Assembly (NCBI RefSeq): GCF_003172875.1 | Contig: NZ_QGKM01000039.1 | Location: 1 to 60,915 of the forward strand | Length of the DNA stretch: 60,915 nt | From: Leucothrix pacifica | GTDB taxonomy: Bacteria > Pseudomonadota > Gammaproteobacteria > Thiotrichales > Thiotrichaceae | Direction: 5' to 3' | Part shown: positions 33,401 through 43,036 of the stretch, one piece after another | How the letters are laid out: each line of letters begins with the position of its first letter | Numbering within the stretch: position 1 is the first letter of the stretch | The notes under the pieces: generated by a model | What the model was told of the DNA's origin: nothing | Databases searched by the model: none | The model's input: the letters and a program-made list of their open reading frames with translations, nothing else | Position numbers and translations under genes: made by a program

Positions 33401-36213
33401 CCGGTATTGCGCATGCCGGCAGCGATTGCATTGATTGTTAGCAGTAATCCACTCAGATAAGGCGATGGTTGTCCTGCATCCTGTAATGGACGGTGCTTTT
33501 TCATCAGCGCTAATTGGATATGATTGAGTGGGTCAAGATATGGCTCACGACGCTCCAGCGAATAGCTCTGTAGCGGCGTATTTTCCATAAGACGTTGTTG
33601 CTCACACATCCGCAGCACTTCTGATAAGGTCAGGTCATACTCGTCTTTGATCATTTTGAAGACAGCCTGCGATTGCTCCTGATCATCCCATAACTTTGAA
33701 TAATCGTGCGCTGTGTCCATACGCGCTTTACTTAATGCCATTTGCACATTACTAAATAGCGCGCGGAAGAATGGCCATTCCTGATACATCTCTTTTAGCA
33801 TCGCTTCACCGTTTTCATGTTGCTCACGGTAAGTGGCTAATGCCGTTCCGATACCATACCAACCGGGCAGGGTATGACGTGCTTGTGCCCAACCAAATAC
33901 CCACGGAATCGCACGGATAGACGACTTGGAACGCACTGCAGATTTACGATGTGACGGACGTGAACCAATATTGAGGAAACCAATTTCCTGTACCGGCGTG
34001 TTTTCATAGAAGTAGTCCTGAAAGCCTGCCGTATCATCCGTCAGCACGCGATAACTGCTTTCCCCATCGATAGCCAGCTGCGCCATGGTATCCAGATAGT
34101 TATCTGCATAAGCACCATGTTTTCTGACCAGACATTTGCTGCTTTTTAACAGGCCGGTCATACCAACACCCAGTTCATAGACCGCGGTTTCAACATTGCT
34201 GTATTTATTAGAGATGACTTCACCTTGCTCGGTGAATTTAATCTGCCCTTTCACCGTGTCAGGTGGTTGCGACACAATGGCTTCATGAGTCGGGCCACCT
34301 CCGCGACCAACCGTACCACCACGGCCGTGGAACAGACGACAGTTCACACCATACTTTTCCGTCAGAGCAATGACTTGTTTCTGCGCGTTATACAAGCTCC
34401 ATTGCGAGGCCAGAATGCCGCCATCTTTACAGGAATCAGAATAACCAAGCATCACTTCCTGTAGGTTACCGGAGGCTTCCAGCAAGGCTTTGTAAGTAGG
34501 GTTAGCCAGCAGTTTATCCAGTACGATAGCGATGTGTTGCAAGTCTTCGATGGTTTCAAACAGTGGTGAGATCTGAATGTTTGCGTAGTAATTGCCATTC
34601 TTATCTTTACCCGCCAAACCAGACAAGCGCGCTAAGAACATGACTTCTAAAATATGGCTGGCGCTGTGTGTCATGGAGATGACATAAGTACCAAAGATGG
34701 TGTCGCCAGTCTCTTTGCGCATCGCTACCATGGTGTCGAATACTTTCAGCACTTCAATGGTTTGCTCGCTGAGTGACTCCGGATTTGGCCGCGGCATGGC
34801 GCGTGTTTCGATCAACTCTGCCAATAGTGTTATCCGTGTGTCTTCATCCATGTCTGCATAGGCGATATCAGGACGGAATTGCTGAAGGACTTCGGTGACG
34901 GCATTGGTGTGTTCGGTGGATTCCTGGCGGATATCCAGATCAAACAGACTAAATTTACAGGTCTCGGCAATGCGAATCAGATCTTTTAGTTCTCTGGCTG
35001 CGGTGGCGTGATCATCATGACTGTGCAGTGAGTCACGAATCAGGTACAGATCATTCAGGTAGTCATCAAAACCAGCATAAGCACCTTTAAACTGAGGCGT
35101 GTGATCGCTCTCAAAACGTGCATTCACTTGCAATAGGTTCTGCTTCAGGCGGTAGGCCATCACTTGTAGTTTACGGCGGTACGGTTCGTTGCGCAGGAAG
35201 TTTGGGTTATCCTTAAACACTTCGGCAGACAGGCTTTGAACGTCTCTGGCGAGTGAATCAGAGAAGGCTTTGCTCGGGGTGATGAAGGCCAAATCATGCG
35301 ATAAAATATTGCGCAATGCGCGGGTGCGTTTGACGTATTCGGTCAATACACAGTTCATGTGTAAACGAATGGCTTTACTCGTCAAATCAGCGGTTACAAA
35401 GGGGTTACCATCGCGATCACCACCAATCCAGGAGCCGAAGCGCAGGACTTGCGGAACGGTAATTTCACCGGGCCCATAGACTTTGCGTACCGCACGCTCA
35501 AAGAAACGATACATCTGTGGAATCGCTTCAAAAATACTGGTGTCAAAGTAGAACAGTCCGTAGCGAATTTCGTCTTCAACCGTTGGCTTGTCGACACGTA
35601 CATCATTGGTTCGCCATAACAGTTGAATCTGTGCTTTTAAGTGGCGCTTGATGGATTCCCGTTCTTCTTCAATCAGATAGTCATTTTGCATCTGATCCAG
35701 AATCACGAAGATGCTGCGTTGTAGCACCATCATGGTACGACGGCGTGCTTCGGTTGGGTGTGCGGTAAATACAGGGATGTACTGCATTTGATTAAGTACG
35801 GTTTGTACTTCCCCGGCACTTAAGCCTTCGTCTTTCATATCCTGAACGGCGCCTAGGAAGGAGCCTTTCCACAGTGATCTGGAGCCGGTGCGATACAGTT
35901 TACGACGTTGGCGGTGTAGGAAATCTTCTTCGACGATGTTCGACAACATATAGAAAATATTGAACGCGCGAATGACTTGTTCCAGTAAATCGATATCCAG
36001 TGATTCGATGTACTGCATCAACTCTGCGCGTTGTTGGTCGTTGTCTTTACGACTCAGTTGTATATAGCTTTTTCGGAGGTGTTCAACGGTATCAAAGAGT
36101 GTGTTGCCTGAGAGTTCGCAGAGCACTTCACCGAGCAGGTCACCGACCATACGGACTTGTTCTTTGAGAATTGAGACTTTCGTTAAAGCATTATTATTGT
36201 CTGGATCAGTCAT
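33397..36213 (-). CDS. ppc: phosphoenolpyruvate carboxylase
   Basis: About 938 residues from the ATG at 36213; GGAGG lies upstream and the slightly longer frame to 36231 does not improve homology. Active-site blocks are intact: VFTAHPTEARRRT (catalytic histidine), GSWIGGDRDGNPFVT, LFHGRGGTVGRGGGPTH, SSIRAIPWVFGWAQAR, and the C-terminal RNTG. It fixes bicarbonate onto PEP to give oxaloacetate, an anaplerotic cytosolic reaction. Length is normal for the bacterial family (about 880-940). Stands alone between convergent cysB and the UbiC-like gene. Confidence 0.97.
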   Translation of the reverse strand: MTDPDNNNALTKVSILKEQVRMVGDLLGEVLCELSGNTLFDTVEHLRKSYIQLSRKDNDQQRAELMQYIESLDIDLLEQVIRAFNIFYMLSNIVEEDFLHRQRRKLYRTGSRSLWKGSFLGAVQDMKDEGLSAGEVQTVLNQMQYIPVFTAHPTEARRRTMMVLQRSIFVILDQMQNDYLIEEERESIKRHLKAQIQLLWRTNDVRVDKPTVEDEIRYGLFYFDTSIFEAIPQMYRFFERAVRKVYGPGEITVPQVLRFGSWIGGDRDGNPFVTADLTSKAIRLHMNCVLTEYVKRTRALRNILSHDLAFITPSKAFSDSLARDVQSLSAEVFKDNPNFLRNEPYRRKLQVMAYRLKQNLLQVNARFESDHTPQFKGAYAGFDDYLNDLYLIRDSLHSHDDHATAARELKDLIRIAETCKFSLFDLDIRQESTEHTNAVTEVLQQFRPDIAYADMDEDTRITLLAELIETRAMPRPNPESLSEQTIEVLKVFDTMVAMRKETGDTIFGTYVISMTHSASHILEVMFLARLSGLAGKDKNGNYYANIQISPLFETIEDLQHIAIVLDKLLANPTYKALLEASGNLQEVMLGYSDSCKDGGILASQWSLYNAQKQVIALTEKYGVNCRLFHGRGGTVGRGGGPTHEAIVSQPPDTVKGQIKFTEQGEVISNKYSNVETAVYELGVGMTGLLKSSKCLVRKHGAYADNYLDTMAQLAIDGESSYRVLTDDTAGFQDYFYENTPVQEIGFLNIGSRPSHRKSAVRSKSSIRAIPWVFGWAQARHTLPGWYGIGTALATYREQHENGEAMLKEMYQEWPFFRALFSNVQMALSKARMDTAHDYSKLWDDQEQSQAVFKMIKDEYDLTLSEVLRMCEQQRLMENTPLQSYSLERREPYLDPLNHIQLALMKKHRPLQDAGQPSPYLSGLLLTINAIAAGMRNTG

Positions 36214-36339
36214 TGTAACGGTCCTCCACATTGCTATGTTTAATGAAAAAGCTCATTTGATTCTAACGTAATCAATTGTGTTTTGGATCATCAAGACGTT
36301 ATGACGGTTTCAACAGATGTGAAATTGACCCCTGTGGCT

Positions 36340-36996
36340 TTATTGTTGGAACAGGCTGTCAGGAAACATCTCAGTAATGATCATAATCGGCTTATTACCG
36401 GAGTAAACGCGATAGGTTCTGGCTATCATAGTACTGTCTTCCGGTAGCTCAAAATACCCTGCTAATTCACCAGCCGGGCGTTTTTGATAGTTTAATATCG
36501 TCTTAAAGGTTTCATAGCGATACTTTTCCCAGAGGCGGCCAATCGGCTCGCGTGAAGCCAGCAGATCCGCACGGAAACCAGGGTGTAAGTTGTCCAGGAG
36601 AATACTAGACTCAGCATACAGCCAGTTTGTTTTCGTTGTCTGTCCTTGCAGTAATATGGCGCGTTTGAGTACAGGCAAACTTGAAGGGTCTAAATACTGC
36701 TGATGGTGCGTGATCAACTCATCAAAGCTGGTCTCAACTTTTTCAAATAGCTTACGCACTTTGATGGTTTCAGCGGCATATTGCTCTAATAACTCAGTCA
36801 CTGTTCCGTCAGTTACCATCAGGATTCGCTGGAATCGGTTCAGATCATTCAAAAAGCTACGGTCAGGGCTGATGCTCTCATCACTTGCGGTCTGATTCGT
36901 TGATAATTGATTTACAGCAGTCATTGTGTGGGGTGCGACCTCGTGAGAATGCGGACAGAGAATGTCTTCAGTGCATATTATATCCCGTATCGGCAT
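36340..36996 (-). CDS. chorismate lyase-like (UbiC/DUF98 family) protein
   Basis: 218 residues as given; homology starts near residue 45, so a start at the Met at residue 25 (36924) is equally possible. RFQRILMVTDGTVTELLEQY, KRAILLQGQTTKTNWLYAES and PIGRLWEKYRYETFK fit the DUF98/chorismate pyruvate-lyase fold. Arginine and glutamate positions of the UbiC pocket appear kept (Q/G near the ILLQGQ strand, E in YAES). It may release 4-hydroxybenzoate or act on a related substrate; family resemblance only. Confidence 0.7.
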   Translation of the reverse strand: MPIRDIICTEDILCPHSHEVAPHTMTAVNQLSTNQTASDESISPDRSFLNDLNRFQRILMVTDGTVTELLEQYAAETIKVRKLFEKVETSFDELITHHQQYLDPSSLPVLKRAILLQGQTTKTNWLYAESSILLDNLHPGFRADLLASREPIGRLWEKYRYETFKTILNYQKRPAGELAGYFELPEDSTMIARTYRVYSGNKPIMIITEMFPDSLFQQ

Positions 36997-37085
36997 TTTT
37001 AATTAATCATATTCTCAGATGCTTTGTGTAGCGTTATATGGTCAAATTGATAACTTGTAAATCTGCAAGTGATTGCGAGGGAAAT

Positions 37086-38216
37086 ATGAGTGAACAGGTA
37101 ACCGTGGCAATACTGGCCGGTGGTCAGGGTCGGCGCTTTGGCGGGCAGGATAAAGGCTTGGTTGAAGTGTCTGGTACGCCGCTTATTGAACTCATTATCG
37201 AACAGTTGCGGGCGGAAACCGCCAATATCGTCATCAATGCCAACCGTAATAAAGCGCGTTACCAGCAATATGGTTATCCGGTAATCGAAGACACCATGGC
37301 AGATTACCAGGGGCCATTAGCCGGCTTTGCCAGTGTTATGACGAATCTAAACACAGAATTTTTGCTGACCTTGCCATGTGACGCGCCTAAGATTCCCGAG
37401 CAGTATGTGTCTAAAATGATGCAGCGACAGCAGCAAACAGATGCAGATATCGTAGTGGCCAGTGATGGTGAGCGCCTACAGCCAGTGCATGCTTTGATAG
37501 CTAATCGCTTACTCCCTAGTTTGATGGCATTTTTGGCTCGTGGTGAGCGTAAGATTGACCGTTGGTACGCCGAACATAATATGGCGGCCCTAGACTTTAG
37601 CGATACACCAGACGTATTTCATAACCTCAATACCGAGCAACAAAAGCTTCAGCTGGAAGCAGAGCAAAGCTCTAAACCAGCACTGAAAAAGCCAATTGAT
37701 TTTGCCTTACCGCTCATAGGTTTTGCAGCATTTAGTGGTGTGGGTAAAACGACTTTAATCAAGAATTTACTGCCTAAATTGCGCGAGCGTGGTCTGCGAG
37801 TTGGTATGATTAAGCACGCTCACCATGCTCTAGATATTGATCATCCCGGCAAGGACAGTTACGAGTTGCGTAAAGCCGGAGCGGAGCAAATGTTAGTGGT
37901 ATCACGCAGTCAGGTGGCGTGGGTGCGTGACTTGCAGGATGGGCGAGAAGAACCTGATCTGCAGGAAGCTCTGGATCTGCTTGATCCTGATTCGCTGGAT
38001 CTGGTGTTGGTCGAAGGTTTTAAGCGTGAATCATTTAGCAAAATAGAATTGCATCGCGATGGTTTGCACAAACCACTGCTTTATCCGGAAGATAGCAATA
38101 TCATTGCGTTTGCCAGTGAAGAGTGTCCGGATAAGCTAACTATTCCGTGGATCGATCTCAATCAAATTGATGAAATGGCAGAGTTTATTGTATCGACGTA
38201 TCAGGAGATGCTATGA
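37086..38216 (+). CDS. MobA-MobB fusion for molybdenum cofactor dinucleotide synthesis
   Basis: 376 residues from the ATG at 37086 (GAGGGAAAT upstream; the longer frame to 37038 adds nothing recognisable). Residues about 1-195 are MobA: VAILAGGQGRRFGGQDKGLV binds GTP/Mg, and TLPCDAPKIPEQYV is its usual second block. Residues about 215-376 are MobB: GFAAFSGVGKTTLIKNLLPK is the P-loop and MIKHAHHALDIDHPGKDSYE follows. MobA makes the guanine-dinucleotide cofactor; MobB is a GTPase helper. The ATGA overlap joins it to moeA, the first gene of a Mo/W cofactor operon. Confidence 0.93.
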   Translation: MSEQVTVAILAGGQGRRFGGQDKGLVEVSGTPLIELIIEQLRAETANIVINANRNKARYQQYGYPVIEDTMADYQGPLAGFASVMTNLNTEFLLTLPCDAPKIPEQYVSKMMQRQQQTDADIVVASDGERLQPVHALIANRLLPSLMAFLARGERKIDRWYAEHNMAALDFSDTPDVFHNLNTEQQKLQLEAEQSSKPALKKPIDFALPLIGFAAFSGVGKTTLIKNLLPKLRERGLRVGMIKHAHHALDIDHPGKDSYELRKAGAEQMLVVSRSQVAWVRDLQDGREEPDLQEALDLLDPDSLDLVLVEGFKRESFSKIELHRDGLHKPLLYPEDSNIIAFASEECPDKLTIPWIDLNQIDEMAEFIVSTYQEML

Positions 38217-39472
38217 GTAATCGCATCGAAATAGCCACGAGTTGTGCCAGTCCGTTTGAGGAAGATGCACTCAGTGTGACTGAGGCGCAGCAGCATATAT
38301 TGTCTCAAATCACTCCTCTGCCAGGGCAGCAAAAGCGACCCTTGCGCGATTGCCTTGATCAGGTATTGGCCCAGCCGGTTATCTCGCCTAATGATGTGCC
38401 AGGGCATACTAATTCGGCAATGGATGGCTACGCAGTTGTTGGTGCAAACTTGCCAGAGGGCAGTATTGAACATTATCGCGTGATTGGCCGCGCCATGGCG
38501 GGTGTCGCATTTGAAGGTGAATGTGGTACGGGTGAGTGTGTCAGAATCATGACAGGGGCGATGATGCCTGCCGGGACTGATACCGTGGTGATGCAGGAGC
38601 AGGTTGAAGTGATCGATGAGGAGTCGGTTAGAATTGGTGCTGGTCATCGCACCGGACAAAATGTCCGTCAGGCGGGTGAAGATATCGCCAAGGGTGAGCC
38701 GGTATTTGAAGCAGGGCATAAAATCAGTGCGGCTGACTTAGGTATTCTGGCCTCTTTTGGCATCGCTGAGTTAGCAGTGAAACGACGTTTGCGAGTGGCT
38801 TTTTTCTCAACCGGTGATGAGCTGCGCAGTGTCGGTGAGCAGCTTGAAGCAGGGCAAATTTACGATAGTAATCGTTATACCTTGTACGGCATGTTAAAGC
38901 ACTCCGGGGTTGAGATGATTGATCTTGGAGTGATTCCTGATGTGCCGGAGCAGATTCATCAGGCCTTTGAGTCTGCTGCAGCTATGGCTGATGTGGTGAT
39001 TACCTCAGGTGGTGTGTCAGTAGGTGAGGCAGATTATATCAAGCCCACTTTACGTAAAATGGGTGATATCAATTTTTGGAAAATTGCCATGAAGCCGGGG
39101 AGGCCGCTGACTTATGGACAGTTGGGTAAGGCACATTTCTTTGGCTTGCCGGGAAATCCGGTGGCTGTCATGGTGACATTCCTGCAGTTTGTAAAACCGG
39201 CATTACAGAAGTTGTCCGGACAAGACTCAATCACACCGCTGCGTTTTAAAGCACGTTGTAAAAATAACATTCGTAAACGTCCCGGTAGAATGGAATTCCA
39301 ACGGGGTATTTATTCTCAGGGCGAGGATGGCGAGTTAGAAGTTCAGCTCACAGGAAAGCAGGGTTCCGGCATACTGCGGTCAATGAGTCTGGCGAATTGC
39401 TTTATTGTGTTGTCAGATGAGCAGTCTGATGTGAAGATTGGAGATTGGGTGCAGCTTGAGCCGATCATTTAA
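38213..39472 (+). CDS. moeA: molybdopterin molybdenumtransferase
   Basis: 419 residues. VPGHTNSAMDGYAVVGANLP, RIMTGAMMPAGTDTVVMQEQ, AFFSTGDELRSVGEQLEAGQ and ADVVITSGGVSVGEADYIK are classic MoeA motifs. FFGLPGNPVAVMVTFLQFVK is the C-terminal block. It inserts molybdate (or tungstate) into adenylated molybdopterin. Its start overlaps the stop of the MobAB gene by 4 bases, implying translational coupling. Confidence 0.95.
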   Translation: MSNRIEIATSCASPFEEDALSVTEAQQHILSQITPLPGQQKRPLRDCLDQVLAQPVISPNDVPGHTNSAMDGYAVVGANLPEGSIEHYRVIGRAMAGVAFEGECGTGECVRIMTGAMMPAGTDTVVMQEQVEVIDEESVRIGAGHRTGQNVRQAGEDIAKGEPVFEAGHKISAADLGILASFGIAELAVKRRLRVAFFSTGDELRSVGEQLEAGQIYDSNRYTLYGMLKHSGVEMIDLGVIPDVPEQIHQAFESAAAMADVVITSGGVSVGEADYIKPTLRKMGDINFWKIAMKPGRPLTYGQLGKAHFFGLPGNPVAVMVTFLQFVKPALQKLSGQDSITPLRFKARCKNNIRKRPGRMEFQRGIYSQGEDGELEVQLTGKQGSGILRSMSLANCFIVLSDEQSDVKIGDWVQLEPII

Positions 39473-39608
39473 GAGAGGTGGCAGCTAGCCATTCATGGTT
39501 ACTGTTATTAATTGAAGATAGTCAGCACATAATTATGGATAATAGGACTATCGGTTTAATTCCGTCCGTGTGTAGAATGAGAGACGTATAAAGAGGATGA
39601 ATTCGCTT

Positions 39609-40613
39609 ATGTCAGACAATAATACTCCATCGCTAATCGATAAATTCGGAAGAAAAATCAGCTATTTACGTATCTCGGTGACTGACCGTTGCGACCTTCG
39701 TTGTGTGTATTGTATGTCAGAAGATATGACCTTCATGCCACGTGCGAAGCTGCTGACATTGGAAGAAATTGCCAGAATCGCCAAGCAATATGTGGACTTA
39801 GGTGTTAGTAAAATTCGAATTACCGGTGGGGAGCCGCTGACGCGTCGCAATGTCATCAAGTTATTCAATGACTTAGGCGAAATGCCGGGCCTGAAAGATT
39901 TGACAGTGACAACTAACGGAACACTGTTGACGAAATATGCTGAAGACCTGAAGAAAGCAGGGGTTACCCGTATTAATGTCAGTCTGGATACCCTACGTGC
40001 TGACCGCTTCAAAGAAATTACCCGCATTGGTGATATTCAAAAGACTTTGGACGGGATTGATGCTGCTTTGGCGCAGAATTTTCAAAGTGTAAAACTCAAT
40101 GCCGTGATTATGAAAAACCACAACGATGATGAGATTATCGATCTGGTCAATTATGTGCGGGATCGCGGTCTGGACATTTCCTTTATCGAAGAGATGCCGC
40201 TGGGTGATATGGGGGATCATGATCGTAATCAGTCCTATTGCTCTAGTGATGAGGTGCTAAGGCGCATTGAAGAGCACTACAAGCTTATACCAAGCACAGA
40301 AACCACCGGAGGTCCGTCGCGTTATTACCGAAGTGCGGATAGTGAGTCTCGTATCGGCTTTATTTCCCCGCATAGCCATAACTTCTGTGATGACTGCAAT
40401 CGCGTGAGAATGACGGCAGAAGGGCGCCTATTACTTTGTTTAGGGCAGGAGCATTCCATGGATTTACGTGCCTTGGTACGTGCTCATCCGACGGATGATG
40501 CCATTTTACGCCAAGCCATTATTGACTCTCTGGACTTAAAACCGAAAGGGCATGATTTTGACGTTACCGCCAAACCAATCATTATGCGGCATATGAGCAC
40601 AACGGGTGGTTGA
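39609..40613 (+). CDS. moaA: GTP 3',8-cyclase
   Basis: 334 residues from the ATG at 39609, chosen because AAAGAGG is well spaced from it; ATG at 39597 directly abuts that site. Radical-SAM cluster CDLRCVYC, GGEPLTR, the second FeS cluster residues in FCDDCNRVRMTAEGRLLLCL, and the conserved terminal GG are present. It turns GTP into 3',8-cyclo-7,8-dihydroGTP, the first step of molybdopterin synthesis. The 136-base gap before it may hold its own promoter. fdhD follows with a 1-base gap. Confidence 0.95.
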   Translation: MSDNNTPSLIDKFGRKISYLRISVTDRCDLRCVYCMSEDMTFMPRAKLLTLEEIARIAKQYVDLGVSKIRITGGEPLTRRNVIKLFNDLGEMPGLKDLTVTTNGTLLTKYAEDLKKAGVTRINVSLDTLRADRFKEITRIGDIQKTLDGIDAALAQNFQSVKLNAVIMKNHNDDEIIDLVNYVRDRGLDISFIEEMPLGDMGDHDRNQSYCSSDEVLRRIEEHYKLIPSTETTGGPSRYYRSADSESRIGFISPHSHNFCDDCNRVRMTAEGRLLLCLGQEHSMDLRALVRAHPTDDAILRQAIIDSLDLKPKGHDFDVTAKPIIMRHMSTTGG

Positions 40614-40614
40614 T

Positions 40615-41469
40615 ATGGGTGAGGGGATGCTTAGACCTCAACTCAGCGATGAAGGCTTGGGTGCCTCAGTCTCAGTCGTTGCCTATGATGAGTTTGGGCA
40701 GGCGCGTGATGGACATATCGCTGCGGAGCGTGCGCTCACGATTTATTTGGATAAGCGTGAAATTCTGACCTTGATGACGCTGGGTTCTCAGCCTGAATTA
40801 TTAGTATTGGGCTGGTTGAAAAACCAGAACCTGGTGGATGATTTAACGGATATTGAGTCGGTTCATATCGCTTGGGATGTCGAAGCTGCTGCCATCAAAA
40901 CCCGCTCGGGTGGTGTTGAAGGTCTTGATAAAAAAATGGAGCATCGCACCGTCACTACCGGTTGTGGTCAGGGCACCATGTTTGGCAATCTGATGGATAA
41001 TTTGTCCAAAGTGAAGTTGCCAAGACCTCAGGTCAAGCAGTCACAAATTTATGACTTGTTAAAAAGTCTCAATGCTCATAATGATGTGTACCGTAAAGCG
41101 GGTGCCGTTCACGGCTGCGCACTGTGCCAAGGCACGGAAATTTTATGCTTTGTGGAGGACGTGGGGCGTCATAATGCGGTTGATACCATCGCGGGTTATA
41201 TGTGGTACGAAGGTATTTCCGGTGATGATAAATGGTTTTACACCACCGGGCGGTTGACCTCTGAGATGGTGATCAAAGTGGCGCAAATGGGTATCCCCAT
41301 TTTGCTATCTCGTTCTGGTGTAACACAAATGGGGCTGGAATTAGCCCAGCAGCTGGGTGTGGTGCTCATTGCGCGTGCTAAGGGACGTCATTTTTTGGTG
41401 TATCAGGGTGCTGAGCAAATTGAATTTGACGCACAGCCAGATAAACCTACATCAGCCAAACCCGGCTAA
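40615..41469 (+). CDS. fdhD: FdhD formate dehydrogenase sulfurtransferase
   Basis: About 284 residues from the ATG at 40615; a GTG at 40606 overlapping the moaA stop is the alternative. ELLVLGWLKNQNLV, AGAVHGCALCQGTEIL, EDVGRHNAVDTIAGYMW and YTTGRLTSEMVIKVAQMGIP with ILLSRSGVT identify FdhD, which passes sulfur from IscS to the Mo/W cofactor of formate dehydrogenases. In the loop that in E. coli reads GCGVC the sequence is TTGCGQGT, so the second cysteine is replaced; another pair, CALC, lies elsewhere. No formate dehydrogenase gene is in the window. Confidence 0.92.
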   Translation: MGEGMLRPQLSDEGLGASVSVVAYDEFGQARDGHIAAERALTIYLDKREILTLMTLGSQPELLVLGWLKNQNLVDDLTDIESVHIAWDVEAAAIKTRSGGVEGLDKKMEHRTVTTGCGQGTMFGNLMDNLSKVKLPRPQVKQSQIYDLLKSLNAHNDVYRKAGAVHGCALCQGTEILCFVEDVGRHNAVDTIAGYMWYEGISGDDKWFYTTGRLTSEMVIKVAQMGIPILLSRSGVTQMGLELAQQLGVVLIARAKGRHFLVYQGAEQIEFDAQPDKPTSAKPG

Positions 41470-41478
41470 CCAACACTT

Positions 41479-42180
41479 ATGCAAGAATCCTTGGGGAATG
41501 CGGTTGTTGAAGCCATCGCTCTGCTGTTGAGTGGAGATCCTGCTTTATGGGAAATCATTGGTATTTCGTTTACGGTGTCAGGCACGGCAATTCTGCTGGC
41601 GGTTATGCCTGCGATGGTTTTGGGCTTTGCGCTTGCGTTTTATCAATTTCCGGGTCGCCGCTTAATCATTGCCTTGTCTAATACAATGTTGTCTGTTCCT
41701 GCTGTGGTCGTGGGACTCACTTTTTATCTTTTACTGTCAAGACAAGGGCCTCTTGGTGATATGCGTTTGCTGTTTACACAAACCGCCATGGTTATCGGGC
41801 AAATTGCCTTGGCGTTCCCTCTGTTAGTCGCAATGAGCCACAGTGCTTTTCAGGCGGTAGACCGGCGTGCGTGGGAGACTGCAATTACTATTGGCCAGTC
41901 ATCACTGGGTGCGTTGTTTTTGATTGTTCGTGAGGCAAGGTTTGCGTTATTGGCGGCAGTGCTGGCAGGCTTCGGCAGAATCATAGCGGAGGTTGGGGCA
42001 TCCATGATGCTGGGTGGCAATATTCTGCACTACACACGGAATATTCCCACTGCGATTGCTTTGGAGACTAGCAAAGGTGACTTTGCTCAGGGGATTGCGT
42101 TGGGTATCGTTTTGTTGGTGCTGGCGTTTAGTCTGAATATTTTGCTGCATCTGTTTCAGGGCAAAGGGGTTTTATCCTGA
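41479..42180 (+). CDS. tupB: tungstate/molybdate-type ABC transporter permease
   Basis: 233 residues, five to six transmembrane segments, with the EAA-like loop ETAITIGQSSLGALFLIVRE and EVGASMMLGGNILHYTRNIP, typical of TupB/ModB-like permeases. It starts 9 bases after fdhD and overlaps the ATPase gene by one base. Tungstate rather than molybdate is suggested by TupB likeness (ALETSKGDFAQGIALG), not proven. The substrate-binding protein TupA is not found in the operon. Confidence 0.82.
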   Translation: MQESLGNAVVEAIALLLSGDPALWEIIGISFTVSGTAILLAVMPAMVLGFALAFYQFPGRRLIIALSNTMLSVPAVVVGLTFYLLLSRQGPLGDMRLLFTQTAMVIGQIALAFPLLVAMSHSAFQAVDRRAWETAITIGQSSLGALFLIVREARFALLAAVLAGFGRIIAEVGASMMLGGNILHYTRNIPTAIALETSKGDFAQGIALGIVLLVLAFSLNILLHLFQGKGVLS

Positions 42181-42854
42181 TGACCTCACTTGAGCCAATG
42201 CTCAGTTTTACAGGTATTCATAAACAGTTTGAGCGGCGTGCGATTCTGAATGCTGCAGCGTTAGATTTGTATGCTGGGCAGTGTCATTTGTTGTTGGGTG
42301 AAAACGGTGCGGGAAAGTCGACTTTGCTGAGAATACTGGCTGGTCTGTTAAAGCCGGATGCTGCTGATATTCATTTTCACGGTTATTCCAAACCCACGAT
42401 GAGTTGGCAAAAAAGCCGACCACGACTCCGTGACACTGTGATGTATCTGCACCAGTCTCCCTATCTTTTTGATGGCAGTGTGATTAAAAACCTGTCTTAC
42501 GCGAAGTCAGCAACTCAAGGTGGCTCGCATAATGATGAAGCTGTAGCAGAGGTTTTGAGCTGGAGTGGTTTAGACGATCTGGCAGAGAGTCCAGCCAAGA
42601 AATTGTCAGGTGGTGAGAAGCAGCGTTTAGCATTGGCGCGAGCAAAACTTCGTAATGCTCCGGTATTGTTATTGGATGAACCTACGTCCAATCTGGATCA
42701 GCAGTCTCGTGAGCGGACAATCGCATTGCTGGCTAGTTTGCGCGATGAAGGGGTGTCTATGCTTATCGCCTGTCATGATTTAGCAGGCTTTAGTGAGATT
42801 GCCAATGGTCGTTATCACTTAGCTGAGGGTCGTTTGGTACGGAGTGAAGCTTAA
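42180..42854 (+). CDS. tupC: tungstate/molybdate-type ABC transporter ATPase
   Basis: 224 residues. Walker A LLGENGAGKSTLLRIL (near residue 38), signature LSGGEKQRLALARAKL, Walker B VLLLDEPTSNLD, and the switch histidine in ACHDL. It powers the permease encoded just upstream. Short length without a C-terminal regulatory domain fits TupC better than ModC. It ends the Mo/W operon; a terminator lies 150 bases on. Confidence 0.85.
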   Translation: MTSLEPMLSFTGIHKQFERRAILNAAALDLYAGQCHLLLGENGAGKSTLLRILAGLLKPDAADIHFHGYSKPTMSWQKSRPRLRDTVMYLHQSPYLFDGSVIKNLSYAKSATQGGSHNDEAVAEVLSWSGLDDLAESPAKKLSGGEKQRLALARAKLRNAPVLLLDEPTSNLDQQSRERTIALLASLRDEGVSMLIACHDLAGFSEIANGRYHLAEGRLVRSEA

Positions 42855-43003
42855 GGTTTTGTAACGGTTTAGCAATCTCCTGTTAATGTCAGTAAACCTA
42901 TCATGCCCTCATCATTTCGGCGTCATTATAATTCTTATCGAAGTCGGATTAAGAAGTAGTAAATGCGCTAAATGCTTAAAATAACTCTCCAGCGTAGTGA
43001 TTA

Positions 43004-43036
43004 AAGCGACTTTACCCAGTCGCTTTTTTGTTTTTT
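43004..43036 (+). terminator. terminator for the Mo/W operon
   Basis: An 8-bp stem (43004-43011 with 43018-43025) is followed by TTTTTGTTTTTT. The stop codon of the convergent histidine kinase lies inside the hairpin. It closes the rightward operon starting at the mobAB fusion. Confidence 0.75.
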
